Assembly: GCA_035041965.1 (NCBI GenBank)
Contig: JAPYMA010000617.1
Span: 1 to 64,000, forward strand
Reading direction: 5' to 3'
Length of the DNA stretch: 64,000 nucleotides
From: Anisakis pegreffii
Lineage: Eukaryota; Nematoda; Chromadorea; Rhabditida; Anisakidae
The translations under genes and the position numbers were made by a program. Under the pieces are notes generated by a model. The model worked only from the letters and a program-made list of their open reading frames with translations, did no database searches and had not been told where the DNA came from. Of the stretch, positions 25,001 to 38,049 are shown piece by piece. Position 1 is the first letter of the stretch. Each line of letters starts with the position of its first letter.

Positions 25001-28000
25001 AAGTTTCAAAATGTTAATTTTAGATTATCTTCTTTTTTTTGGAAAGACTTGTTTATTAATTATTTGATTACTAACATTGGGACATTTTCATCTGTTTGAG
25101 AATTGAAATGACAGATAGGTTAAAACTGAGTGTTTGGCCCGAGGATAATTGTTGCTGATGATTTCATAGGAGTAGTTGTGCCGAAGCTGATTGTGAGCAC
25201 TTTTGCTGGTTAGAGCAACAGGTACAAATAGGGTAACTTTGAAGTAATGGTGAAATGAATGGTCTGTAAGAGGCTTAATTTTGATGGTAGTGATTTTGAT
25301 TTGAGGTAAAGCTCAAGCAGAGGAGGAAAGCGACGCAGATGTAGCGGACTACGAGGATATCAATGGATTCAATTTCAATATTTTAAGGTTTGGCGATGTT
25401 TTTCATTAGTGCGATTTCTGTTTTTCGGAATTGATATCGATTTTAGGAAAGTATGCTGTCACGTCTGTGTTTTGTTCTCAATGTTTTCAGTGGAATAATA
25501 TTGGCCTGTTTGTTTTGCAGAAAACTTCACAATGACTCCAAGGAGTCACTGGACCAGTTTCGATTGCATCTGCTCGAAAAAGATGAACTTACGCCTCTGA
25601 AAGTTTGGCAAGTACAAGACCTCAGCTATCAAGCGGCCCAACGAGTTGTATTGTCTGGCCCCGAGAAGGCGTTTGCTGTGCTTATGGAAATGAGTCAATA
25701 TTTCCCATTGCTGGCACGATCGATTTCGCGACAAGCTGTCACAAAAGAATTCAGAACAGAGGTTTATTATAATTGAGTTGTCGTCAATTGTCAATTATCA
25801 TATTTAAGGTGTCAATCTTGAGTGGTTTATTAGAGACAGACAGTTGTTGATGTTGTATTTTTGATTTTCGGTTATGATTATTTTCTCCGATTATTGCTTG
25901 GTGAACACAAAGCCGTAAGATATTTAGTATAGTGCACTAGTCAGAATGCACGCAGTCTTAATATCCGGAAGTGATGCGTGAGTGTATTTGTTATCAAATA
26001 TTGTGCCTTTGTGCAGTTTGTGCTTCACCCTTTTTCACAATGCGGTTCAGGTGAATATGAATCAAGAACTGACCTTCTCTGAGTTGGATATCAGCGAAGG
26101 AGATTCATCGTTGTTCCTGAACGGTATTCCAGTGGATGTGGACTCGTTGGATATTTTCAGTTTACTGGAAATGTTAAAACAAGAACAAAAACTCACTGAT
26201 GGCTTCTATAAATTAGGATTCAGGGTTAGCTTTTGAATGTTTTATAAAAGAGATATTTTTAGAATGAGTGTTAGAGTTGTTATTGTTGTTGCTGCTGTTA
26301 GTTCGACTTTTAAGTCGTCCAAAATCCAAACCGTCGGTAACTAAATTTCAACAATCAGGATGCGTTTTAGGGTCGGCATTTGATTCGCTTTTGAAAAAAT
26401 AAGCACTGATCTCATATGTCTGTTAGATTTACGATGTTTTTCATATGTGAGCGTTTTTAAAGCATTTCATTCGGTTACCATTTAAGCATTTCGATTCGTG
26501 TTGCTTTAGAGAGAAGAAGTTTTGGATTGAGTTTTGTTTTCAGAAGGAATTCATAACGATCCTATTGGATATTGAGCCAACTGATGATCGCTCGTCATAT
26601 GCACTCGACTTCAGACAAGCCCATCCCGAGGTAGGTAATCACCCATTCGGATGGTCATTGAATGTTTATTATGATTCCGTTATATAATGCATATCGCATG
26701 GTTTTGTCCTGAACGACATTGGATTACGAGTTGTTTTGATTTAGTGGGGAAGAGTGCTTTGTTTCAGTATTTGAATAATTTGGACACGGATAAGCAGTAT
26801 CGTCAATGGGGCAACAGCATTAAGCTGATGCTGCAGCCGTACTTTCCGGGAATGATGCGACCGATTGCGAGGAATTTATTTACATTGGTAAGACATCAAT
26901 GAGTTGTTTGTTTTGCTCAGTGCCGAATACGCCGTAAAATTTCGGCATTTGTATTCTATGAAGCTGTCAGATTTGAGCGTATTTTTGATTGTAATAATAC
27001 TTGTAATGATGATGCTTTCTCTGCTCGTGAAACTTAGGGCTTTGTGGAGTGCATTCTTACAATTAGTTTAATTGTTGATCTGTTTTTGATTCAGGATTCA
27101 TAACTTCATTTCATTTTAAAGTTTTGATTTAGGATGCTATTTATTTATTTATTTATTTATTTAATCAGCAAATCAAACTCATTACGAGTTTATGCTTCTC
27201 TGTTATTACCAATATCACTAATAGGATGCTATTGCTGTTTCATAATTATATTGAATTTTCAGATATTTGTTGTGGATCCATCGCAAAAAGAGAGCAAAAA
27301 TCTGTTGAAATATGCGTCGACATTCTATTCGCATGGTATACCGCTGAGGTGCGTTTTCACTTTTCGGTTGGATCAGATGATTGCCTATGTCCAATTTTCG
27401 GTTTTGTATAGCGCATTGTTCAGACTTAGGTGGTTGTTATATGCGGATGATAGGCTATCAGTAGTACACTGTTTCCCTGTTTTCGTCATACGTATGAATA
27501 CCTATTTGTTTGGGGCTTTTCGTGAAATCGGGAAGAATTTAGTGAGAAAACGTGATCCATACTAATTGCTTTCAAGCGTATTGTTGGTCGAATTCAATTC
27601 GACATCAACTTTTTGCCTGTCGTTGTTGAAAAATTTTCCGTTGTTGGTAGTATGTGTCGTGGATTGTTAAGAGTTGCGATATTTTGAGATAATTCTCTTA
27701 TTTCGAAATTCTAGATTAGGCGTTGTGTTCGTTGTGAATGACGACAAATCAATATCGGGCTTCCAAGACGCATCAGTTGCGATGCTTAACTATTATAACT
27801 TCGTTAAAATCGATCAAAACGTTCCGAAAGCAGTCAAAGCTCTTGTTGAGGTATATGTTTGTTGGTGCTGAAGGAAATATTGGTTGTTTGACATTGTCAT
27901 TTATTAAAAGTGATTTTAGATAATGCAGTATTAGATACGAGTTGAATGAAATACATTTAGATCTGATCATAATGCAGAAATCTGCCATCTTTTTTTTTCG

Positions 28001-31000
28001 AATATGCAGATTTGTTTAAGAAGTTAAAATTTTCAAGATTTACGTTTGGAAAGGCGTTCGCCTGTTGGCCTCTTTGTTTTCATTTTTGGGATTTTTAATT
28101 GAAATTGTAAGAATGATTAGAATGGTGTTATTGTCGTATTTTATGAATGGTGTTTAGGTATGGGACGATGTGGAAGGTGACGGATTTCTAACGCCAAAAA
28201 CAGTGATAAATCATTTCCTGGAGAAATATCCAGATCAAGATTCCAACGATGTGTTCAATGAGGATTCTGATTATGATCAAGGACGTTCCGTTGGTCTGTC
28301 GTTTTTGAAGTCGAGCGGTTTGGGCGCAGCACCGAAAGTGCTTTTGAACGGAGTGGTATTGGACGATGCTGCGGTAAGTGTCGTTTCAGTTTATCAGTTT
28401 TGTGGAGAAAAATTTGTTTGTTTGATATGGAGAAGAGAAATTTTACTTGAATAGATCAATGGTCATGAATAATTGCAATAATGTGGTAATGTTTTAAAGA
28501 TAAGTCCGTTACACTTCGAAGAGACCGTCGTGAGTGAGGTGATGAAAGCAACCCCGAAACTGCAACGAGCCATTATGAGTGGGAAATTGAAAGAAAAAGA
28601 CAACGTTATGAACTGGATCCTTTCGCAGGTTCGCTTATGCTGCAATATCTCAGCCATTTGTATAGAATTCGATAGGCTTTATCGTATTTAAAGGTCATGT
28701 TTATAAGCTGAGTATGAAATCAGTGAGATTAGCGATGTTACGAATCACTTTCACGTGCGAATGTGATTTTTCTGGCAGTGAGTGAATAAGGAGGCAGAAT
28801 TGAATTTATTTGGTGATAATTCTATAAGAATGTCACAAACCGAACGTTTCATCGCAAATTCAGTCAATTATATAGATATTTGTCACTATCGTTGTGATAA
28901 TCGTTGTGTGCAGATCCTCGCTGTTTTTCATTTATGTGACTTGTTTTGATGAAGTTTTTCTTGTAAGATGTACGCAATGCAATGTGAATTTGCTAGCAAT
29001 TATCGAATATTTTTTTCAGCCCGACGTGATGCCACGTATAAACAAACGTGTGCTGGAAGCGCCATCTTATTCGGACGCAGTCTATTTGGATTTGACAAAT
29101 AATGAACCGTGTAAAGTCAAGTCACCATCGCAGTTTCATCAGCTCTCTGAAAATGCTGACGAATATAATCAGTGCATCATGGAAACGATAAAATATGTGA
29201 CGCGATCTGGTCAGTTGGTTTTATTCTGATTTGGTGTTACGTTCATGCTGACATTGGGTGAAAGCGAAAGCACTTGAGGATTTAGTATATGATAAGTTGT
29301 GGAAAATACAATGGGATATGTTATATCTTAAGCTCACATTTTTGTATGAACAGTGTTGAGAAAGTGCTTATTCAATGTATTTTGTCGTTCATTTTGAGGG
29401 TAGTTACGCTCAGACGTTCACGGTATAAAATAGAAATGCAGAAAAGTTATCCTTTCATTCATATCAGTATTATATTCCATCGTGACATTAACAAATAGCA
29501 GAAATATTGATAATAGTAGAAGTGCTATTTTGAAGGGACCCAGGCGAATTAAGGAACATAGGCAAGGCAATATTAATGTCGTTTATATTATTGTAATATT
29601 GTCAGTTATTGCTGGTGGTGTGAGCACCTCTCTTCGCTGATGTTGGGTATTGACTATCGGATCATTTTGATTGTTTTACAAAAATTAATTAATGCGATTC
29701 GAGTGTGATGGTATTTAAGAGGATCAATTCACACATCCCGTAACATTATGGATCGTCGCCGATTTCGAGACTGAAGAAGGACGTGCACTTGCTTACAGTG
29801 CGATGAAACACTTGAAGCATTCACACAACATCCGCATCGGATTTATCAGTAATCCAAAAGATGTAAGTTTAAAGTATCATTTATTGTTAGATGGTGAAGG
29901 AGTTAGTTTTTTTTTGATTATTAGCAAATAAGATGAGCGGGTTTAGGTGATTGTATTATGTGAAATTTGCGTAATTAGGTTCTGGTTGCTTTATGGTCTT
30001 TTATGAAGACAATGATGATGATTCGATTTGAAGATGTAATGAATTTATTGATCATTTTGATTGTTAGATTGAAAGTGTTTCGAAAGCGAACAGCATATCG
30101 ATGCTGATCAACGCGGCAACACGTCTATTGCCATCGTCACAAAAGAAACAGTTTGTTACAAAATTGATCAAAGAAGAAATTGCCAGTAAAATCTTGGATG
30201 GTTCACTGAAACTTGAAGATATCGCTGTGAATGTTGGTTTTTCTTTGAATTCTATTCGTTTTTCTTGTTTTGGAAGGAATTTATCAGCCGTTTCAGTCTC
30301 TATTGTTGGAGAATATTTTTGGTAGTAGCTTTCGCAATTAATCACGCAGCAAGGAAGGAAGAACGTTTCCGATAGTTGACATTTTTATTATCCTTCGGCT
30401 TCGAATCCATTTGAATAAAAGTCGAGTTTCACCGGTTTCTCAGTTATTCCTTGAATTGTTGCAGGGAATGGATGTTGATGTGTTCAGAAAAGAGTTGAAA
30501 CAGTTAGGTGTGGACGAGATCAAGGCACATTCGATCTTTGCCCAGCGGGCATTGGGCTTGGAACAAGGCGATAGAGCAGTGGTAGCGAACGGACTTGTTG
30601 TGGGACCACTAGTGGACGAAGAAACATTCGAAGATAGCGATATACAACTGCTGGAAAAGCTTGTGCTGTCCAGAGGAGCGAAGGTTCGTATTTGTTTGAT
30701 GATGAACTACACTGGATGGTGGAATTAGATCGGAGATGGAATCCTTGTTTCGTATTGTTTAGTGATGTTTGAGGTTATTTTATCGAAAATGAGTCGATGG
30801 GTCTGTTTTAGGAATTCGCAATGATTAGTATCATTAAGGTAATTATTATGTTAGTGTCGACATCACGGCGAGATTGATTGAGTTGTATTCTAATGTTGAA
30901 GGTAATTGCCGGTTTCATTGATAAATGGCAAATGGGTCAAGAGAGCGGTCTGTCGTCCGATATCGTCGCTCGAGTTTCGGCACTCGTTGGCAAATATCCG

Positions 31001-32853
31001 TCGAAAAAGAAACGTTTCTGGATTGGTTTACAGAACGATCAAGAGAGGTAATCTGTTGTTCTCAACCATTCTTATAAGACACTTTTGTTTTTTCACCGAA
31101 AAAATGAGTTCTATTTATCGTGGGCATGTTATTGTCATCATCGATTTTGTGAATTTTTAGGTTTCAAATGAAGTTTTTTTCAATCAGTTTTTTTGCATTG
31201 TCATATTGGCAGGTGAATTTATTTTAGGTGAGCGTAGTGACGTATTCAATTATTCATTCATTAATTCATCTACTTGAGAATAAATTGATAGGATTTGTAA
31301 GATAATGTCAAACAGCATAATAAGAGATTTGAAGTGTTAAAGTGGAATAGAAGAACTCCGTTTTGAAAATGTTATATTGATTGATTGCATTGCAGTGTTG
31401 TGAAAATAGCTGCCAAAGAGGGTGAATGCGCACTGCATATCGTCTGTATTGTTGATCCGTTATCGAGACAAGCACAACAACTCGCACCCTTAATGAATGT
31501 CATTCAGCAAGTGGTCAATGCTGATATCGTTCTCGTCATGAATCCGAAATCGAAACTCAGTGAACTACCTCTCAAAAGGTGTGCATTTATACTATTGTTA
31601 TTGTTATTCCCATATCTCGCTGACACTTTCAGTAAGATAGAAGTTTGACGTGGTTGTTATAGCTGGGCATTGATAGTTTGTTTTGTGCGATGATAGGCTA
31701 CAATGGTCATTTGAATTAGGCCGTGGTGATTGATGGGTTTCTTGATGAATAGGGCAGATTGTGTGCTTTTCTGTCTTGATATTGATTTGGCTGGAAAAGA
31801 ATATGTTCGGTGTGGGCGATTTAGCAGATGTTTGTTGATTGTTCTTTTGTGATGGGTTGAGATTTCAGATTCTATCGTATGGTATTGGAGCCATCGGTCG
31901 CATTCGACGATTCAGGGCGTATCTCGAGTGCAGCATATCAAGCCAGATTTGCGTCGCTGCCCAGCAAACAGCTATTGACTCTTGCGTTGATTCCGTCCGA
32001 TTCGTGGATGGTTCAAGCTGTGAAAGCGGTCTACGATTTGGATAATATTAAGATGCAAAATGTTCGTTAGTAATATTTCTTCATGATTCAGTTTTAGTGT
32101 AATATATTAGGTGTTGTTTTATGAACGCAATAAGGATTGTATTTGCGTTTGCAGGTTGAAGGCAATGTGGTGTCGGAATTTGAACTGGAGAACATTCTTC
32201 TGGAGGGACATTGCTTCGATGAGAATACGGGCACTCCACCAAGAGGCTTGCAATTTACTCTTGGTACGAGTAATGATCCGACAATTTATGATACGATTGT
32301 GATGGCAAATCTGGTGGGTTTTTAGATGCTCTTGTTCAATTTCCGTTATTTGTTGCAGTAATTTGTAGTGTTTAGAATTATCGAGTGCTGTATTCGTTAG
32401 ATTCAAGTCTTAGCATGTACAAGTGTGAATATGCATATTCAAGTCTGAATATGCTTATTTTATAGGGATATTTCCAACTGAAAGCCAATCCGGGTGTATG
32501 GGTTCTGCGATTGCGTGCTGGGAAATCGAAGGATATTTATGATATAACAAGGTGTGGTATATTTATAGACAGGAATTGCACACACTCCAATAGATTATCT
32601 TCTGACATACAAAATCATTCTTGTCTAATCATTAAGCATGATTGAAACCACCGAATTATATTACTGTTTGCAGATGGCATAGTTGTTTCTTAGAAAAAAT
32701 TTATTATAGTTTTGTTTTGATTAATTATTTTTTATGTGAGAAATACTGTTGGATTCAAGTGAGTGTACTTTCGATATATTGAATCGTGTTTTCGATAGTT
32801 GTTACACATATGTGAACGTCAGAAGCTTGACGCGCCGGTTTTGTTGATATATA

Positions 32854-32922
<69 letters not shown>

Positions 32923-35619
32923 GGCTGGTAAGAGTGATCATTTTGCAGTCATACGAATACGGAATCAGAGGGCGTCGATGAGGTGAACGTGTTGATCGAC
33001 TCGTTCAGTGGACGAACGATTCGGGTGCGTGTCTCGAAGAAGGAAGGAAAGCAAGATGAGAACCTTCTGTCGGAGGGTAAACAGACAGACGACGATGTGG
33101 ATGAAGAGTCGCAATCGATTTGGAGCAGCATTTCTTCGTGCGTCTTTAACGAGCACAGTTATTTGCATGCGCACTTCCCTCAAATTTAGCTAGAATTTGA
33201 TGGAAAATTTTCAGTTGATAGGAAATAAGTGAACTGTCAAGAAGAATTTTTTCGGGAAATAGAAAAGACGTGATATGATTGCGAATTGAAAATGTTACTG
33301 AATTTTGGAATGTTTTTGGGTGATGCTTTGAAAAGTGTTAATTTAGAATTAAAGAGATGTTTTAGGAAGTTGAGTGGTGGTGAGAAATACGACACGATTA
33401 ATATATTCTCGTTGGCATCGGGTCATCTCTACGAGCGTTTCATTCGCATAATGATGCTGAGCGTTATGAAGCACACCAAACATCCCGTCAAATTTTGGTT
33501 ACTCAAAAATTATCTCTCACCGCACTTCAAGGTGTCCTCATTCATCTATCTCTATCTTTTTTACTCTCGAATTCTGATAGAATCAATTCGGATTATTTCC
33601 ACTGTCAATTCCGAACGGCTTGAAGAAATTGTTCTGATTGTTGAAAACGCCTGTTAAACGATGAAATCACAGTGTGTCGTCATTGTGGAGATTAAAAAGT
33701 ATGAGCAGAAGATTTAAAAATATGAGCAGAAACTCAAAATTTGAGATTGAAAAAAATAAAATAGGTAAAAATATGAACACAAGATAAAATATGGAGATAA
33801 GATATGAGCAAAGGCTCGAAGTTTTGTGCAGTTTCGGGAAACTGCATAGGAACAAATGTAGCTGTGCACAATATTTTCGTATATGTCAGAATAAGGCGCA
33901 GAATGTTGCGAACGGTATTGTCCACAAAGTTGATTCCGGTGTTTTTTGGAGGGGAACTGTCCATGGGCTGAGATCTGTTTCTGATAATATGGTAGCAATT
34001 TATGTGTTCTGTTTGCAGGAAACTCTGCCCGTCATGGCAAGTCATTATGGCTTCCAGTATGAGCTCGTGGAATATAAATGGCCGCGTTGGTTACATCAAC
34101 AAACAGAGAAACAACGTGTTATGTGGGGGTATGTGTTATAGTCTGGTATCTTTTGGAATGCTGTTACATCAGACAGGCATTTGACGAATCTCGCAGTTGT
34201 AATTCATCTTTTCAATGAAATGTTCTCTATTAGATCCATAAATAATACTGAAAGGATGTCAAAAATTTTGCATAATTAATCACTCTTGCGTCTTTTTATG
34301 ATGAAATTTGTAAAGTTAAGTTTGCTTATATGATGAAGCGAATTGCAGCTATAAGATTCTATTCCTGGATGTACTCTTCCCACTGGACGTGCGAAAGATG
34401 ATCTACGTGGATGCCGATCAGATTGTTTTGACGGATCTGATGGAGTTGATGGAGCTGGATCTGGGTGGTGCACCGTACGGTTTCACTCCGTTCTGTGACA
34501 GTCGTACCTCGATGGAAGGATTCCGTTTCTGGAAGAAGGGATATTGGGCGAATCATCTTGCTGGACGCAAATACCATATTAGGTTTTTGCTTATTTCCTT
34601 TGAATTGGTATTCATTTGGGGCATGTACCTTTATGTTTTTACATTTTTATCAGTTCTTCACATTATTTGATTAGCACAATCAATGACAGACTACAGCGTT
34701 GTTTTTGTTCAATCGCACGTCCTTAAAAGCGAATTTTTGGTGAATTAACGAGAAAACAAGTGTTGATTGGAATTAAGCTCATTGTCAGTCATATTTTATG
34801 CTTTTGTTGAATGTCAAATATAGCAGATTTTCGAGTTACAGTGCTCTCTATGTGATTGATCTGGTGAAATTCCGACAGATCGCCGCTGGTGATCGTTTAC
34901 GAGGCCAGTATCAAGGACTGAGCTCTGATCCGAATAGTTTGTCGAATCTAGATCAGGTGTCTTTCTTGTTTCTCATCTTATACGTTTTTTTGTATTTCTT
35001 TTGTAGGATATATGTTTCGTTAATTTAGTAACGATCAGATGAATTTCGTTGATTTTTGAGTGATGTTGAATGTTAAAGGATTTGCCAAATAATATGATCC
35101 ATCAAGTTCGCATAAAATCGTTACCTCAAGAATGGCTGTGGTGTGAAACGTGGTGTGATGACGCATCAAAACCATACGCGAAAACAATTGATTTGGTTAG
35201 TTCATTTTATGATGTCAGTGTCAATGTTTTAATTGATTTCCATCTGTTAGTGGTGGTGATGAGCGTTTAGAAAGTAGCAGTTTGTAACATGACGGATAGA
35301 TTATTCACGATCCAATGAGAGCACTGGATCTCTTGGGGATTTTGACTTTTTGTTTTTGATTCTTATCGCTATTATTCACGTAACAATTGCATAATTTGCA
35401 AATAAGATTATGCTGGCGATATTCTATTACATTTTCTGTTTTCAGTGTAATAATCCTCAAACGAAAGAACCGAAACTCGACTCAGCAATGCGTATTTTCC
35501 CTGAATGGAATGATTATGATGCTGAAATTAGGAGGTTACTCACCACTGGTGAAACTAAACCGGAACAAAAAGAAAAAGCTGATGAAAAGAAACATAAGGA
35601 AGTACACGGTGAGTTGTAA
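22038..35619 (+). CDS. UGGT1: UDP-glucose:glycoprotein glucosyltransferase
   Basis: UGGT is the ER folding sensor that reglucosylates misfolded N-glycoproteins so that calnexin/calreticulin rebind them. 32 exons: 22038-22183, 22331-22419, 23476-23606, 23981-24087, 24465-24642, 24796-24892, 25306-25387, 25521-25761, 26051-26224, 26544-26630, 26768-26887, 27263-27348, 27715-27850, 28158-28373, 28500-28628, 29020-29209, 29720-29862, 30068-30232, 30465-30683, 30812-30838, 30902-31047, 31396-31578, 31869-32061, 32155-32313, 32466-32551, 32949-33137, 33366-33531, 34019-34128, 34349-34582, 34842-34956, 35079-35195, 35446-35619. All phases close to 1544 residues (human 1555). Seen: signal peptide (first ~19 residues), thioredoxin-like folding-sensor region up to about 1230, then the GT24 domain with [27 protein letters not shown], the metal-binding DAD at 1353-1355, [27 protein letters not shown], and the ER-retention end HGEL. 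Exon 20 and the exon 6 acceptor are least certain. I chose the ATG at 22038, just after ATTTCAG, over an in-frame ATG-like start at 22008. Confidence 0.97.
22854..23052. repeat. TACAGTA/TACTGTA repeat cluster in UGGT intron 2
   Basis: A dense patch of TACAGTA and its complement TACTGTA in both orientations. Examples are 22855-22861, 22890-22896 facing 22900-22906, a CAGTACTG pair near 22947-22966, and 23014-23020 facing 23031-23037. The pairs form short palindromes. It sits in the 1056-base intron between exons 2 and 3, and the short frames over it are not coding. Confidence 0.75.
32846..32919. repeat. AT dinucleotide microsatellite
   Basis: A run of about 64 bases of pure AT (32856-32919) with a short interrupted prefix, inside the UGGT intron between exons 25 and 26. 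Confidence 0.97.
33696..33815 (+). repeat. Degenerate ATATGAGCAGAA-type tandem repeat
   Basis: Diverged units such as TATGAGCAGAAGA, ATATGAGCAGAAAC, ATATGAACACAAGA and ATATGAGCAAAGG follow one another in the UGGT intron between exons 27 and 28. Confidence 0.6.
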
Positions 35620-38049
35620 GGGAGCAGCTGCGTCCTCCGGAAATAAGCAAAAATTGAACTGACTGAAATTTTAGCAGTTGCGATTGTTGATTCTTAGCTC
35701 ATTCGAAATTGTTTGGCTAATGGACGAAATTGAATCACTGCATCATATCTGAATTTGAATGGATAAGAGTGATAAGATGCGCACAAATTGTGTGTCTTTT
35801 TTGTTGTAGTAGTAGGAAGTTGTGGTCTTGGAGAGGTCGTTGTGCTTTCAGAATGAGCGTGTTATCAGATTCGTTCAGTTATTATTGTGGTCATATTTGT
35901 TATTGTTTGATAATTTATTATTTTTATTATAATTATTATTGTTGTTGTATTTGTTGTTCATGGATTTTCACTTTGTTTCATTGCATAAGGTGTAAGATTT
36001 GTGAGGTAGTGTGTTGGGGGATGGAAAAAAGAGTTGGAGACAAAATTTTGCAGTCGAAATCCTGAAAGAGTGATCGGCTCGAAAAAATTCGGGGGTGGAG
36101 ACCCGGTTCTCGCAACACATTAGTATCAGGTATCTTGCATAAGGTTTTCATAAGTTATTCATTATTTTTGGATAGAAGTTATGGTCGCATTTTGCGGTCT
36201 TATCACGGTTTGATAGTGTTTTGTTTTTGAGCTACGGTCTCGGGTTTCTATTTTTGTTGAGTTCTTTTCGTTTATTTTTTATTTTTTTGAGGTTTCGTAT
36301 GTGTTTTTCAAAACATATCTGTAGTCTTGTTATTTGTTAAGATTAGACAATGGGGAGGTTTGTTGTTGATTTTGATACGAGGTGAATGTAAAAGGCCGAA
36401 TTGGTTACCTTAATTCGATGTATGCTCTATAGATATGTATTAGTAGGTGGAAACAAAGTTTCAGTTGCTTGTAATCGTCAAATTTTGAGTTTATAGTGTA
36501 CCCGTAAGGTATTGTACCGTAGATGGTAAGTAACAGATATAGAAGGATGTAACAGATCAAGTGTAGTTGAATGACTGTTATATGTCACATGTGAAAATTC
36601 GGAAGCCATGTGTAAAACAACCATCGACTCGTGTAACATCGTGGAACCTTATCAAGTTAATCGTATCACTAATCAGTGTATCTTGAGTTTATAGAATGTT
36701 ATGGCAAAATACTTGAACTGTAGAAATTTGCTATTGAAACGGCATACGGAATGATTTCAGTGAATGTAGTTGTCCCATTGTATTGGTTAAATCATTCAGA
36801 AAATCCTGTTGGCTATTCGTAGACCGCTTAGGAAGTAGTTTCTTTCTTTTTTTTTTGGATGGTAATATTTATAATGTGTCAGTTGTTGTCCTTATTTATA
36901 CGTTATTAATTTTGGATTTGTTTGTTATTTATAGAAATACCTGTTGATTTCTTTGTTTGTTGGTTGTATTTGAATGAGCGAAACAGAGTTTCACTCATTC
37001 TTCTGAAGTAGTTTTTATCGTTCGATCAAATTTTGTCTGATTATTATTTGATAAATACAGTTTTCTTAGTCAGGATTGTTACGGTACTCGATTGATGTTA
37101 CAAAATTCAACAATTTACCATTGTGCTGTTTGATGTAATAGCGGATGAATCGCACTGAGTTAAGAACGCTTGAATTTCATCTGTGAACAAAATGATTTTG
37201 GTAATAGGTTTGATTGGGTTCCAGTTACCATAAATGAAACATTTTGCTGAATCATATTGTGATCTTCTAACGGAATTTGGTTTTTATCGAACGTCGACCT
37301 GCGACCATCTTTACCTGGATTTATTGATAAATACCGAAAATGTGTTGTATCTTCAAATGAGTCTGTCTCTGTTCAGTCGTCAGTTAAATGATTAGTTCTA
37401 TTGTGAAGCATGTTCAGACTATGTTAGCATGTCACATTTAAATTTTCATTTGTATAACACCTCTATTAAGTATTATATGCTGACTATTTCTTGTTTTTGA
37501 TTATATTGTGTCAAATCTTGGGAAATATCTTCGTTTATAATCAAAAAGGAATCCTCGAGTTTATTTTTCATGTGAGATGTGTTGTAAATGATGCTCACTA
37601 GTTTATGATCTTTAATGATAATTGTTACTTTATGATGGGTCGATATATACCAGTAAGAGTTTGATTTGTTTCCATTTGGTTCTTCAGTTTCAGAACGATT
37701 TAATTGTTGATGCGTTATGAACGCTTTATACATACTGTCACTATTGAGTAGATTGTTTCTCTTTTCGTTGTTTTCTAGTTTCGAGTTATTTCAGAGTTAT
37801 TTTATCTCATACATTACGGTGAAAATGACATGGAACCAATTTTAGACGACGATTGATTTGTTTGATGGGATGTTTTCTTCGATTCCCAGCAAAATTGTAT
37901 TGTTGATTATGCTGACTGATATTGCGTTTGCAAATTGAATGGCGATTGCAATGTGGAGACTTGCTTATTGTTAGCTTGTGTTGCATTCAGACAAAGCAGT
38001 TCTATTTGTCGGAATTTCGATTCATTTAGCAAATCAGTTTAAGAGCAGC
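35620..38049. other. Spacer between UGGT and mrpl-23
   Basis: Contains the UGGT 3' flank and the mrpl-23 promoter. It is T- and G-rich on the + strand with no convincing exon. A CAG at 38035-38037, 12 bases before the mrpl-23 ATG, resembles a splice acceptor. No unambiguous AATAAA follows the UGGT stop closely. Confidence 0.55.

Noticed and set aside
32799..32981. Frame with alternating Tyr-Ile
   Set aside because: Translation of the AT microsatellite in a UGGT intron.
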